Shown: positions 1 through 6,090 of the stretch, one piece after another
Numbering within the stretch: position 1 is the stretch's first letter
Layout: each line of letters opens with the position of its first letter
Assembly (NCBI GenBank): GCA_945830595.1
Contig: CALZZH010000100.1
Span: 1 to 8,364 of the forward strand
Reading direction: 5' to 3'
Source of the DNA: Avoscillospira sp945864925
Lineage (GTDB): Bacteria; Bacillota; Clostridia; Oscillospirales; Oscillospiraceae
Length of the DNA stretch: 8,364 nt
Position numbers and translations under genes: made by a program
Notes under the pieces: model-generated
The model's input: only the letters and a program-made list of their open reading frames with translations
Databases searched by the model: none
What the model was told of the DNA's origin: nothing

Positions 1-14
1 GTTTCGGGTCGCGT

Positions 15-44
15 GCCTGCGGCGGGGGCGAGCCCCCGCCCTAC
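15..44 (-). repeat. GC-rich palindromic dispersed repeat, copy 1
   Basis: Read on the minus strand this 30-nt unit begins GTAGGGCGGGGGC and ends GCCCCCGCCGCAGGC, forming a hairpin with a stem of about 9 bp. A copy differing at one base lies at 8194-8223 in the opposite orientation. The element lies about 50 bp downstream of the deaminase stop codon, so the hairpin may protect or end that transcript. There is no U-run after it, so it is not a standard terminator. Nothing else is recognisable in positions 1-93. Confidence 0.7.
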
Positions 45-93
45 GTTGCTCCCGCGGGCGTCAGTATCCCTCGGAGAAAAGCCCTGTACCGTG

Positions 94-1446
94 TCAGCGG
101 CTGAGATAGTCTGCAGCCTTTTGATTGGCCTGCTCCGCCAGCTTTTCCTCGTCCACGTTGGTCAGGCGGCCCTGGGCTACAGTGACACGGCCGTTGACCA
201 CGGTGTAGTCCACAGGCCCCTTGAGGCCCACGGTGGCCAACAGGGACTTGGGATCCTGGCAGGCGCCCACCAGCTCCAGGCGGTTGGCGTCGAGCAAGAA
301 CAGGTCCGCGCACTTGCCCACCTCCAGGGAGCCGATCTCCGTCTCCCGGCCCAGGAGCCGCGCGCCGCCCAGGGTGGCCAGCTTCAGCATCTGGTAGCCC
401 GAGGGGGCTTTTTCGCTGGAATGGAGCCGGTGGAGCAGATAGGCCGTCCGCAGCTCCTCCAGCAGGTTGGAGCCGTCGTTGGAGGCCGAGCCGTCCACGC
501 CCAGGCCCACGGGTACCCCCAGAGCCAGCATCTCCGGAATCCGGGCCACGCCGGAGGACAGCTTCATGTTGGACACGGGGCAGTGGCACACGCCGGTGCC
601 GGTCCGGGCCAGAAGCTGCAGCTCCCGGTCGTTGAAATGGATGCCGTGGGCGTACCAGACGTCGGGGCCGGTCCAGCCCAGGGACTCCATGTAGGCCAGG
701 GGCCGCATTCCCGTGCGTTCCAGCATGTAGCGCTCCTCGTCCAAGGTTTCACACAGATGCGTGTGGAGCCGGACGTGGGCCTCCCGGGCCAGAATGGCGC
801 TCTGGCGCAGCAGCTCCTCCGACACAGAGAAGGGCGAGCAGGGGGCCAGGGCCAGGCGGGTCATGGAGCCGAAGGCCGGGTCGTGGAACCGGGCGATGGC
901 GTCCTGGCTGTCGGCCATGATCTGATCCACGCGCTGCACCACGGAGTCCGGCGGCAGGCCGCCGTCCTTCCGGGACAGGTCCATGCTGCCCCGGGACAGG
1001 TGCATCCGCACCCCCAGGGCCCGGGCGGCCTCCGACTGGGCGGCCAGCAGGTCGCCGCCCCCGGCGGGGAACACATAGTGGTGATCAAAGACCGTGGTGC
1101 AGCCGTTTTTCATCAGCTCCCCCATGGCGGTCATGGAGGACAGGCGCACCACGTCCTCGTCCAGGTTCTTCCAGATCTCGTACAGGGCCGTCAGCCAGTC
1201 GAACAGCTCCAGGTTCTGCACCTGGGGCAGGTTGCGGGAGAAGCACTGGTACAGGTGATGGTGGGCGTTGACCAGGCCGGGATAGCAGAGCATGCCCCGG
1301 GCGTCCAGCACCTGGTCCGCCGCCGGAGCCTCCGGCCCGATAGAACGGATGATTCCGTCCTCGCAGAAGAGATTGACGTGTTCATAGACCCGGTCCTGCC
1401 CGTCGCAGGAGACCAGGGCGCGGATGTTCTGAATCAGCAGACGCAT
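94..1446 (-). CDS. 8-oxoguanine deaminase (amidohydrolase superfamily, Atz/Trz group)
   Basis: The product is a 450-residue metal-dependent deaminase. Its predicted reaction is hydrolysis of 8-oxoguanine to uric acid and ammonia in the cytoplasm, which disposes of an oxidised base. A short beta-sandwich part (about 1-55 plus the C-terminus) surrounds a TIM barrel. Visible metal ligands are H62 and H64 (NAHHHLYQ), H230 (HTHLCET) and D318 (GVDGSASND); E233 and H267 (YAHGIH) fit the catalytic acid/base positions. The stretches LYQCFSR, SRGSMDLS, GGLPPDSVV and LAPCSPFSVS resemble remembered 8-oxoguanine deaminase sequences more closely than guanine, cytosine or SAH deaminases, and the length fits. 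The start is set by a GAGGG site 6 nt upstream; the open frame continues 65 codons further, but that extension runs through the promoter and into the divergent gene. The family is firm and the substrate is inferred. Related aminohydrolases acting on other purines or triazines are the alternative. Confidence 0.9.
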   Translation of the reverse strand: MRLLIQNIRALVSCDGQDRVYEHVNLFCEDGIIRSIGPEAPAADQVLDARGMLCYPGLVNAHHHLYQCFSRNLPQVQNLELFDWLTALYEIWKNLDEDVVRLSSMTAMGELMKNGCTTVFDHHYVFPAGGGDLLAAQSEAARALGVRMHLSRGSMDLSRKDGGLPPDSVVQRVDQIMADSQDAIARFHDPAFGSMTRLALAPCSPFSVSEELLRQSAILAREAHVRLHTHLCETLDEERYMLERTGMRPLAYMESLGWTGPDVWYAHGIHFNDRELQLLARTGTGVCHCPVSNMKLSSGVARIPEMLALGVPVGLGVDGSASNDGSNLLEELRTAYLLHRLHSSEKAPSGYQMLKLATLGGARLLGRETEIGSLEVGKCADLFLLDANRLELVGACQDPKSLLATVGLKGPVDYTVVNGRVTVAQGRLTNVDEEKLAEQANQKAADYLSR

Positions 1447-1452
1447 AAAATA

Positions 1453-1458
1453 CCCTCT
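1453..1458 (-). promoter_or_regulatory. Ribosome binding site of the deaminase
   Basis: AGAGGG on the minus strand lies 6 nt before the ATG at 1446-1444. It fixes the start at MRLLIQN and rules out the longer open frame. Confidence 0.75.
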
Positions 1459-1480
1459 TTCGCTTGCCGGTTCCGGCATA

Positions 1481-1486
1481 TATAAT
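1481..1486 (+). promoter_or_regulatory. Possible -10 element for the glycosidase
   Basis: A perfect TATAAT lies on the plus strand 57 bp before the glycosidase start codon. The sequence 17 bp upstream (TTTCGC) is a poor -35 match. The assignment rests mainly on the -10 match and the lack of a better candidate in the 97-bp gap. Confidence 0.35.
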
Positions 1487-1489
1487 GTA

Positions 1490-1518
1490 AGCATAGACCA
1501 TACCAAGGGAAAAGTCAA
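1490..1518 (-). promoter_or_regulatory. Sigma-A-like promoter for the deaminase
   Basis: On the minus strand a -35 TTGACT (1518-1513) and a -10 TATGCT (1495-1490) are separated by exactly 17 bp. Transcription would start near 1483 and give a leader of about 37 nt. The -35 lies only 26 bp from the start codon of the divergent glycosidase, so polymerase here could interfere with that gene. Confidence 0.7.
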
Positions 1519-1543
1519 ACCAAACCGGCAGGAGGAGACGCGG

Positions 1544-3868
1544 ATGGAACGGTTGTGCAGCGGATGGGAGTTCACGGCCCAGTGGACGGAGGAATTTCTG
1601 CGATTTGAAGGCCCGGCGGAGGCGGTGCGCCTGCCCCACACGGTGCGGGAGCTGCCTCTGCACGGAGCAGACCACCGGACGTACGAGCTGCTCTGCGGCT
1701 ACCGCCGGCAGCTGTTTCTGCCGGAGAGCCAGCGGGGGCGGCGGCTGTTTCTGCAGTTTGACGGTGCCGCTCACCAGGCCGTGGTGTTCGTCAACGGCCG
1801 GGAGGCCGGGCGCCACCGCTGCGGCTACACGGCTTTTCGGGTGGAAATCACCGGGCTGGTGTCCTTCGGCGCGAAGAACTGCATCGCCGTCCGCCTGGAC
1901 AGCCGGGAGGATCCGGCCATCCCGCCCTTCGGCCATGTCATCGACTATCTGACCTACGGCGGCCTGTACCGGGATGTGTGGCTGGACAGCCGGCCCCAGG
2001 CGTATATTGACGATCTCTTCATCACCACCCCCACCCTAACCCACGCCCAGGTGCGCCTGACCCTGGCGGGGGACGGGCCGGTGACGGTGCAGCTGTGGGA
2101 CGGGGAAACCCGTCTGGCGGAGCAGCGGGGAAAGGGGACGGAGTACCTGTTCCACCTGCCCCAGGCCCAGAGCTGGGCGCCGGAGCATCCCCGGCTCTAC
2201 CGCTGCCGGGTTCTCTTCGGCGGGGACTGTCAGGAGACAGCCTTCGGCTTCCGCACGGCGGAATTCAAGGCCGACGGCTTCTATCTCAACGGGAAAAAGA
2301 CCTTTTTGCGGGGCCTCAACCGCCACCAGAGCTGGCCCTATGTGGGCTACGCCGTGCCGGAACAGCTCCAGCGGGAGGACGCCCGGATTTTGAAGGAGGA
2401 GCTGCAGTGCAACGCCGTGCGCACGTCCCACTATCCCCAGAGCCCCTGGTTCCTGGACGCCTGCGACCGGCTGGGCCTTATGGTATTCACGGAGATTCCC
2501 GGCTGGCAGCACGTGGGGGACGAGGCCTGGAAGGCCCAGGCCTGCAAAAACGTCCGGGAGATGATCCTCCAGAACCGCAATCACCCCAGCGTCATCCTCT
2601 GGGGCGTGCGCATCAACGAGAGTCTGGACGACGACGGCTTCTACAACCGCACCAACGCCATCGCCCACCAGCTGGACCCCAGCCGCGCCACCTCCGGCGT
2701 GCGCAATCTGGAAAAGAGCAGCCTGCTGGAGGACGTCTACGCCTTCAACGACTTCTCCCACAACGGAATCACCCCCGGGGCCCGGCGGAAAAAGGACGTG
2801 ACGCCGGATTCCTCCAAGGCCCTGCTGATCTCCGAGCACAATGGCCATATGTTCCCCACCAAGGCCTTCGACCCCTGGGAAAAGCGGCAGGAGCACGCCC
2901 TGCGCCATGCCCGGGTGCTGGACGCGGCCATGGCCTCCGGGGAGCATGCCGGGTGCTTCGGCTGGTGCATGTTCGACTACGCTACCCATCTGGACTTCGG
3001 CTCCGGCGACCGGATCTGCTACCACGGCGTTCTGGACAGCTTCCGCAACCCCAAGCTGGCGGCCGGCCTCTATGCCAGCCAGGGGGAGGACCGGCCGGTG
3101 CTGGAGGTGGGCTCCTCCATGGATATCGGCGACTATCCCGGCGGCCAGACCGGCACGGTCTGGGTGTTCACCAACGCCGACCAGGTGGCCCTGTACAAAA
3201 ACGACCAGTTTGTTACCATGCTGGAGCCCGGCCCCTGGAAGGCCCTGCCCCATGGCCCCATGCCCGTGGAGGACACCATCGGCTGCCTGCTGGAAACCCA
3301 GGAGGGCTTCCCAAAGGATAAGGCCCAGCGGCTGCGCCGCTGCCTGCTCTCCGCCGGGAAGCACGGCCTGTCCGGTATGCCGGCGGCAGATAAGGCCCGC
3401 ATGCTGGCCTGCATGGTGCAGTATCATATGACGTTCCAGGACGGCGTGGCGCTCTACGGCAAATATGTGGGCAACTGGGGCGGGCAGGCCACCCGCTGGC
3501 GCTTTGACGCCCTCCGGGGCGGTCAGGTGGTGGCCAGTGTCACCCGCTGCCCCGACGCCCGCCTGCACCTGGAGGTGCGGCCCAGCCACACCTGCCTGCG
3601 GGAGGGGGACGCCTACGACATGGCCGCCGTCCGCATCCGGATTCTGGACGGCCAGGGCAATCCGGCCCCCTATGCCCAGCTGCCGGTGCGTCTGGCCCTG
3701 GAAGGCCCCGCCGTACTGGTGGGTCCCGACGTGGTCACCGCCGAAGGCGGCATGTGCGGAACCTACGTCCGCACGACGGGCCCGGGGGAGGCGATGCTGA
3801 CCGTGTCTGCCCCCGGTTTGGAACCGGTGACCGTCCGGTTTGCCATTGCGCTGGAAAATACGCCGTGA
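1544..3868 (+). CDS. Glycoside hydrolase family 2 protein, beta-galactosidase-like
   Basis: The product is a 774-residue retaining glycosidase with no signal peptide or membrane segment, so it probably acts in the cytoplasm on an imported glycoside. Domain order: jelly-roll sugar-binding domain (about 1-148, ending YGGLYRDVWL), Ig-like domain (150-240), TIM barrel (about 242-510), an Ig-like region split by a helical insert (about 535-680), and a C-terminal Ig-like domain (about 680-770). The likely acid/base is E359 in WGVRINES and the likely nucleophile is E431 in LISEHNGH; W475 and D478 (GWCMFDYATH) line the end of the barrel. The NxKG motif of beta-glucuronidases is absent before GVLDSFRNPK, which favours a galactosidase-like role. 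AGGAGG lies 8 nt before the ATG. The gene is divergent from the deaminase and closed by a strong terminator. No transporter or regulator is adjacent, so the natural substrate cannot be named. Confidence 0.92.
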   Translation: MERLCSGWEFTAQWTEEFLRFEGPAEAVRLPHTVRELPLHGADHRTYELLCGYRRQLFLPESQRGRRLFLQFDGAAHQAVVFVNGREAGRHRCGYTAFRVEITGLVSFGAKNCIAVRLDSREDPAIPPFGHVIDYLTYGGLYRDVWLDSRPQAYIDDLFITTPTLTHAQVRLTLAGDGPVTVQLWDGETRLAEQRGKGTEYLFHLPQAQSWAPEHPRLYRCRVLFGGDCQETAFGFRTAEFKADGFYLNGKKTFLRGLNRHQSWPYVGYAVPEQLQREDARILKEELQCNAVRTSHYPQSPWFLDACDRLGLMVFTEIPGWQHVGDEAWKAQACKNVREMILQNRNHPSVILWGVRINESLDDDGFYNRTNAIAHQLDPSRATSGVRNLEKSSLLEDVYAFNDFSHNGITPGARRKKDVTPDSSKALLISEHNGHMFPTKAFDPWEKRQEHALRHARVLDAAMASGEHAGCFGWCMFDYATHLDFGSGDRICYHGVLDSFRNPKLAAGLYASQGEDRPVLEVGSSMDIGDYPGGQTGTVWVFTNADQVALYKNDQFVTMLEPGPWKALPHGPMPVEDTIGCLLETQEGFPKDKAQRLRRCLLSAGKHGLSGMPAADKARMLACMVQYHMTFQDGVALYGKYVGNWGGQATRWRFDALRGGQVVASVTRCPDARLHLEVRPSHTCLREGDAYDMAAVRIRILDGQGNPAPYAQLPVRLALEGPAVLVGPDVVTAEGGMCGTYVRTTGPGEAMLTVSAPGLEPVTVRFAIALENTP

Positions 3869-3904
3869 AAGCAGCCTCCCCTGCCGCAGGGGAGGCTGCT
3901 TTTT
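3868..3904 (+). terminator. Rho-independent terminator after the glycosidase
   Basis: A perfect 16-bp stem (3868-3883 with 3887-3902) has a 3-nt CCG loop and runs into a short T-run (3900-3904). The stem starts at the last base of the stop codon. The core CAGCCTCCCC is shared with the terminator at 5785-5822. Confidence 0.9.
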
Positions 3905-3954
3905 GCCGCGCACCCCAAAAGCGCCCCGATTGCAGGGGCGGCATTGGGCGCGGC
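3905..3954. repeat. Nested inverted repeat between glycosidase and sigma gene
   Basis: An outer stem pairs GCCGCGC (3905-3911) plus CCC with GGGCGCGGC (3946-3954), with one bulged A. An inner hairpin pairs CGCCCC (3922-3927) with GGGGCG (3935-3940). No open frame or T-run goes with it. It may be a small dispersed palindrome or a structural boundary. Function is not known. Confidence 0.45.
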
Positions 3955-3973
3955 TGCGTATTTCATGGTTCTT

Positions 3974-3999
3974 TGTTAGATCCGGCGCAAAAATCCGTC
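3974..3999 (+). promoter_or_regulatory. Candidate ECF-type (autoregulatory) promoter
   Basis: The sequence CCGTCTTAT (3995-4003) carries the CGTC core common in ECF -10 elements. About 16-17 bp upstream lies TGTTAG (3974-3979), a weak match to the AAC-type ECF -35. It sits 44 bp before the sigma gene start. No sigma-A promoter stands out in the 138-bp gap, so autoregulation is plausible. It is inferred from one site. Confidence 0.35.
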
Positions 4000-4027
4000 T
4001 TATGGGATGAGGGACCTCAAAATACAG

Positions 4028-4035
4028 AAAGGAGG
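4028..4035 (+). promoter_or_regulatory. Ribosome binding site fixing the GTG start of the sigma gene
   Basis: AAAGGAGG is followed 7 nt later by GTG at 4043. An in-frame ATG at 4007 lies upstream of this site with no Shine-Dalgarno of its own, so the GTG is preferred. Confidence 0.85.
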
Positions 4036-4042
4036 CGGCCGC

Positions 4043-4603
4043 GTGACGGACGAACAGATCCTTACCCTGTTCAGCCGGCGGGACGAGACGGCAATCCGGG
4101 AGATTCAGCGGCAATACGGCGCCTACTGCTACGCCGTCGCCCACCGGATTTTGGACAGTCCCGAGGACTGCGAGGAATGCGTCAACGAAACCTGGTTCCG
4201 GGCCTGGAAGGTAATCCCGCCCCAGCAGCCCAAAAATCTCAAGCTGTTCCTGGCAGCCATCACCCGCAACCTGGCCTTTGACCATTTCCGCCGGCAGGAA
4301 TCCCAGCGGCGGGGCGGCGGCGAAATCGACGCCGTGCTGGAAGAGTTGTCGGAATGTGTGGCAGCGCCCGGCTCGCCGGAGGAAACGGTGCTGGCCGGTG
4401 ATCTGGAAACGGAGATCAACCGCTTTCTCGCCGCCCTGTCCCCCCGGGACCGGGACGTATTCCTGCGGCGGTATTTCTTCACGGAGCCCGTGGGCGAAAT
4501 TGCCTGCCGCTGCGGCCTGCGGGAATCCAACATTCTGGTGATCCTGTCCAGGACACGCAAAAAACTGAAGCAGCATTTGAAAAAGGAGGGTTATCTTGCA
4601 TGA
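4043..4603 (+). CDS. ECF-family RNA polymerase sigma factor
   Basis: The product is a 186-residue sigma-70 family protein of the extracytoplasmic-function type. It carries only regions 2 and 4, as expected for the group. Region 2 spans about 19-86 and includes the core-binding stretch SPEDCEECVNETWFRAW and the -10-reading helix ending TRNLAFDHFRRQ. A linker of about 40 residues follows. Region 4 spans about 126-178, with SPRDRDVFLRRYFF and a helix-turn-helix at GEIACRCGLRESNILVILSRTRKKL. It would direct polymerase to a small regulon when released from its partner. Its stop codon overlaps the next start as ATGA, so the two are translationally coupled. The start is GTG with AAAGGAGG 7 nt upstream. 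The stimulus and targets cannot be read from the sequence. Codon use resembles the neighbouring genes. Confidence 0.93.
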   Translation: MTDEQILTLFSRRDETAIREIQRQYGAYCYAVAHRILDSPEDCEECVNETWFRAWKVIPPQQPKNLKLFLAAITRNLAFDHFRRQESQRRGGGEIDAVLEELSECVAAPGSPEETVLAGDLETEINRFLAALSPRDRDVFLRRYFFTEPVGEIACRCGLRESNILVILSRTRKKLKQHLKKEGYLA

Positions 4604-5781
4604 CCAATGAGGATTTGTACCGGATTCTGGCCCACGCCGACCCGGTGTATCTGGCGCACAGCGAGGCAATTGTCCGCAGACAGAGCCGCGTCATTCCCAG
4701 AATTCTGGCCGCTGCCGCTGTGGTGGCGGTGCTCACCTGCACAGCCTTCGCCATCCCGGCGGTGCGGAATTATATTCTGGGACTGATTCCCAATCAGACC
4801 CACACAGCCGCCGTGGTGGAGACCCCCAGCGGCCGGGAGGCGGCCTATGTGGGCGTTCTGGATGTGACGCCGGACGTGACCATTCCGGAGGACGCGCCGG
4901 AGTTCCTGGAGACATACTATGTCCCCACCTATCTGGCAGCGCATTGGACGCCTGTGGTCCAGGAGCGGTACGCGCCCCAGACCCAGCGCCGGGACGTTCT
5001 GCTGCAGTGGCAGTCGGAGGACGGCGCCGTAATCTCCTTCCGGCAGGATGCCTGCCCCGGCTATGACGGGAGCTGGGCCTATGACACACTGCCCACCGGC
5101 TACGACGACCACTACACCATCGCCCAGGCCCAGTACGGCGGCCTGACCCTCTGGACCATCGCTGTAGGACCCTCCCAGGCCGAGACGGCGGAAGGAATGG
5201 AACAGTTTGACGGCTACCGGAAATTTTACTGGTCCGATGGACAGTACCTTTTCTCCCTGGAGACGGCCTACGATACCAGCGACACCCTGCTGGAAGAGAT
5301 TTTCTCCAGCATCCGGGCCGTGGAGGATCTGGCACCCTATGAATCCGTTGATTATTTGGAACCGCCGGCGGTCACGGAGCCGGAGGCCCATGAAATTGTA
5401 CGGATTCCCACTTTCATCCCCGAGGGTTTCCAGCTGGACATGGGAACCCTGGCCTGGGGCTGCTATGAATTCTACTGGACTAAGCCCCTGGAGGACGGCA
5501 CGCGCGTCACCCTGGAGCTGGTGCAGCAGGAGGACTGGGACGAAGGCACCATCCAGCAGTGGGAAACCACCACGGAGCCCCACACCAAAGCGGTGGCCAC
5601 TGTGGGAGACTGGACCGTCACCATCTACGCCCGGGAGAGTAAAACCGAAGCCCTGTGGCAGACGGAGGACTGCAACTACGTCCTGACCAGCCGCGGCCCG
5701 GAAGCCCTGCCCGCCGAGGAGGTTCTCCGGGTGATCGAAAGCCTGGAAATCGTGGACGATGTGACGCCGTATCTCACATAA
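4600..5781 (+). CDS. Membrane-anchored probable anti-sigma/sensor protein with tandem DUF4367-like domains
   Basis: The product has 393 residues: a short cytoplasmic N-terminus (1-32, with NEDLYRILAHADPVYLAHSE), one hydrophobic segment (about 33-53, rich in AAAAVVAVLTC) and an outside region of about 340 residues. The N-terminus resembles the short sigma-contacting segment of Firmicutes ECF partners (known type: LYEALGxIDD-like). No HxxxCxxC zinc motif is present, so it is not a ZAS anti-sigma factor. The outside part holds two related modules, about 108-243 and 269-387. Each opens with a (V/I)PT(Y/F) strand and closes with an acidic helix (LLEEIFSSI, VLRVIESL), the pattern of DUF4367. The ATG overlaps the sigma stop by 4 bp and has AGGAGGG 9 nt upstream. 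It probably holds the sigma factor at the membrane and releases it on an envelope signal. That role is inferred from context. Confidence 0.8.
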   Translation: MTNEDLYRILAHADPVYLAHSEAIVRRQSRVIPRILAAAAVVAVLTCTAFAIPAVRNYILGLIPNQTHTAAVVETPSGREAAYVGVLDVTPDVTIPEDAPEFLETYYVPTYLAAHWTPVVQERYAPQTQRRDVLLQWQSEDGAVISFRQDACPGYDGSWAYDTLPTGYDDHYTIAQAQYGGLTLWTIAVGPSQAETAEGMEQFDGYRKFYWSDGQYLFSLETAYDTSDTLLEEIFSSIRAVEDLAPYESVDYLEPPAVTEPEAHEIVRIPTFIPEGFQLDMGTLAWGCYEFYWTKPLEDGTRVTLELVQQEDWDEGTIQQWETTTEPHTKAVATVGDWTVTIYARESKTEALWQTEDCNYVLTSRGPEALPAEEVLRVIESLEIVDDVTPYLT

Positions 5782-5784
5782 CCG

Positions 5785-5822
5785 CAAAACAGCCTCCCCC
5801 GCGACGGGGGAGGCTGCATTTT
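5785..5822. terminator. Bidirectional terminator between the sigma operon and mnmG
   Basis: A perfect 12-bp stem (5790-5801 with 5805-5816) has a CGA loop. On the plus strand CA and TTTT (5819-5822) follow. On the minus strand the stem is followed at once by TTTT (AAAA at 5786-5789 on plus). It could therefore end both the sigma operon and any leftward transcript from mnmG, which has no nearer terminator. Confidence 0.8.
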
Positions 5823-5849
5823 ATGGGAATGAGGCGGCTCCGGGAATAC

Positions 5850-5880
5850 GGATTGCCGCGTCGCTTCGTTCCTCGCAATC
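5850..5880. repeat. Imperfect palindrome, probable dispersed intergenic repeat
   Basis: The unit is bounded by GATTGC (5851-5856) and GCAATC (5875-5880) around a core GTCGCTTCG. Closely similar sequences (GGATTGCC...CGCTTCG...CTCGCAAT) recur between genes in many bacterial genomes; this is recalled and not checked here. No open frame is credible. Confidence 0.5.
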
Positions 5881-5924
5881 GACACGCATTTATGAATGCA
5901 CCACGGTGAACGAAACGTACTTTT

Positions 5925-6009
5925 GTAGGGCACGACCACTGGGCCTGCCGTTTGCAGGCAGCTGCATTCCTTTCCCAACTGCCAAACGGCGCGCCGGGTC
6001 GTCGCGCCC
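5925..6009. repeat. 82-bp imperfect inverted repeat, MITE- or REP-like
   Basis: Arms of 27 nt at 5928-5954 and 5983-6009 match at 21 of 27 positions, ending in CCGTTTG facing CAAACGG. The loop of 28 nt contains GCAGGCAGCTGC. The left edge reads TGTAGGGC, like the start of the repeats at the window ends (GTAGGGC), which suggests one repeat superfamily. It lies between convergent genes, where insertion would be harmless. The rest of 5823-6090 shows no gene. Confidence 0.55.
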
Positions 6010-6090
6010 GACTGGCTTCTGCTGTTTCGCAGCAATGACTGAAAAAGTGGGAGGCCATTAACCCTGCAGGCAGTGCCGGCTGGGGACGAC

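Noticed and set aside
13..1485. Long plus-strand open frame opposite the deaminase
   Set aside because: It lies antisense to a gene with clear catalytic motifs, is low-complexity in Gly/Gln/His/Val, and has no family resemblance. Such frames are common in GC-rich DNA.
1447..1641. 65-codon N-terminal extension of the deaminase
   Set aside because: It would run through the promoter and into the divergent glycosidase gene, and the sequence is not deaminase-like. A ribosome site supports the start at 1446.
4007..4042. Upstream ATG start for the sigma factor
   Set aside because: It has no ribosome site, overlaps the region next to the likely promoter and would translate through the AAAGGAGG site. 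GTG at 4043 is well placed.
2036..4669. 877-codon minus-strand open frame
   Set aside because: It spans the glycosidase, a strong terminator and the sigma gene in antisense, and has a Gly/His/Gln-biased composition typical of antisense frames in GC-rich DNA.
5823..6090. Possible CRISPR array or small gene in the convergent gap
   Set aside because: The repeats are single palindromes, not regularly spaced direct repeats, and the short open frames have no ribosome sites.
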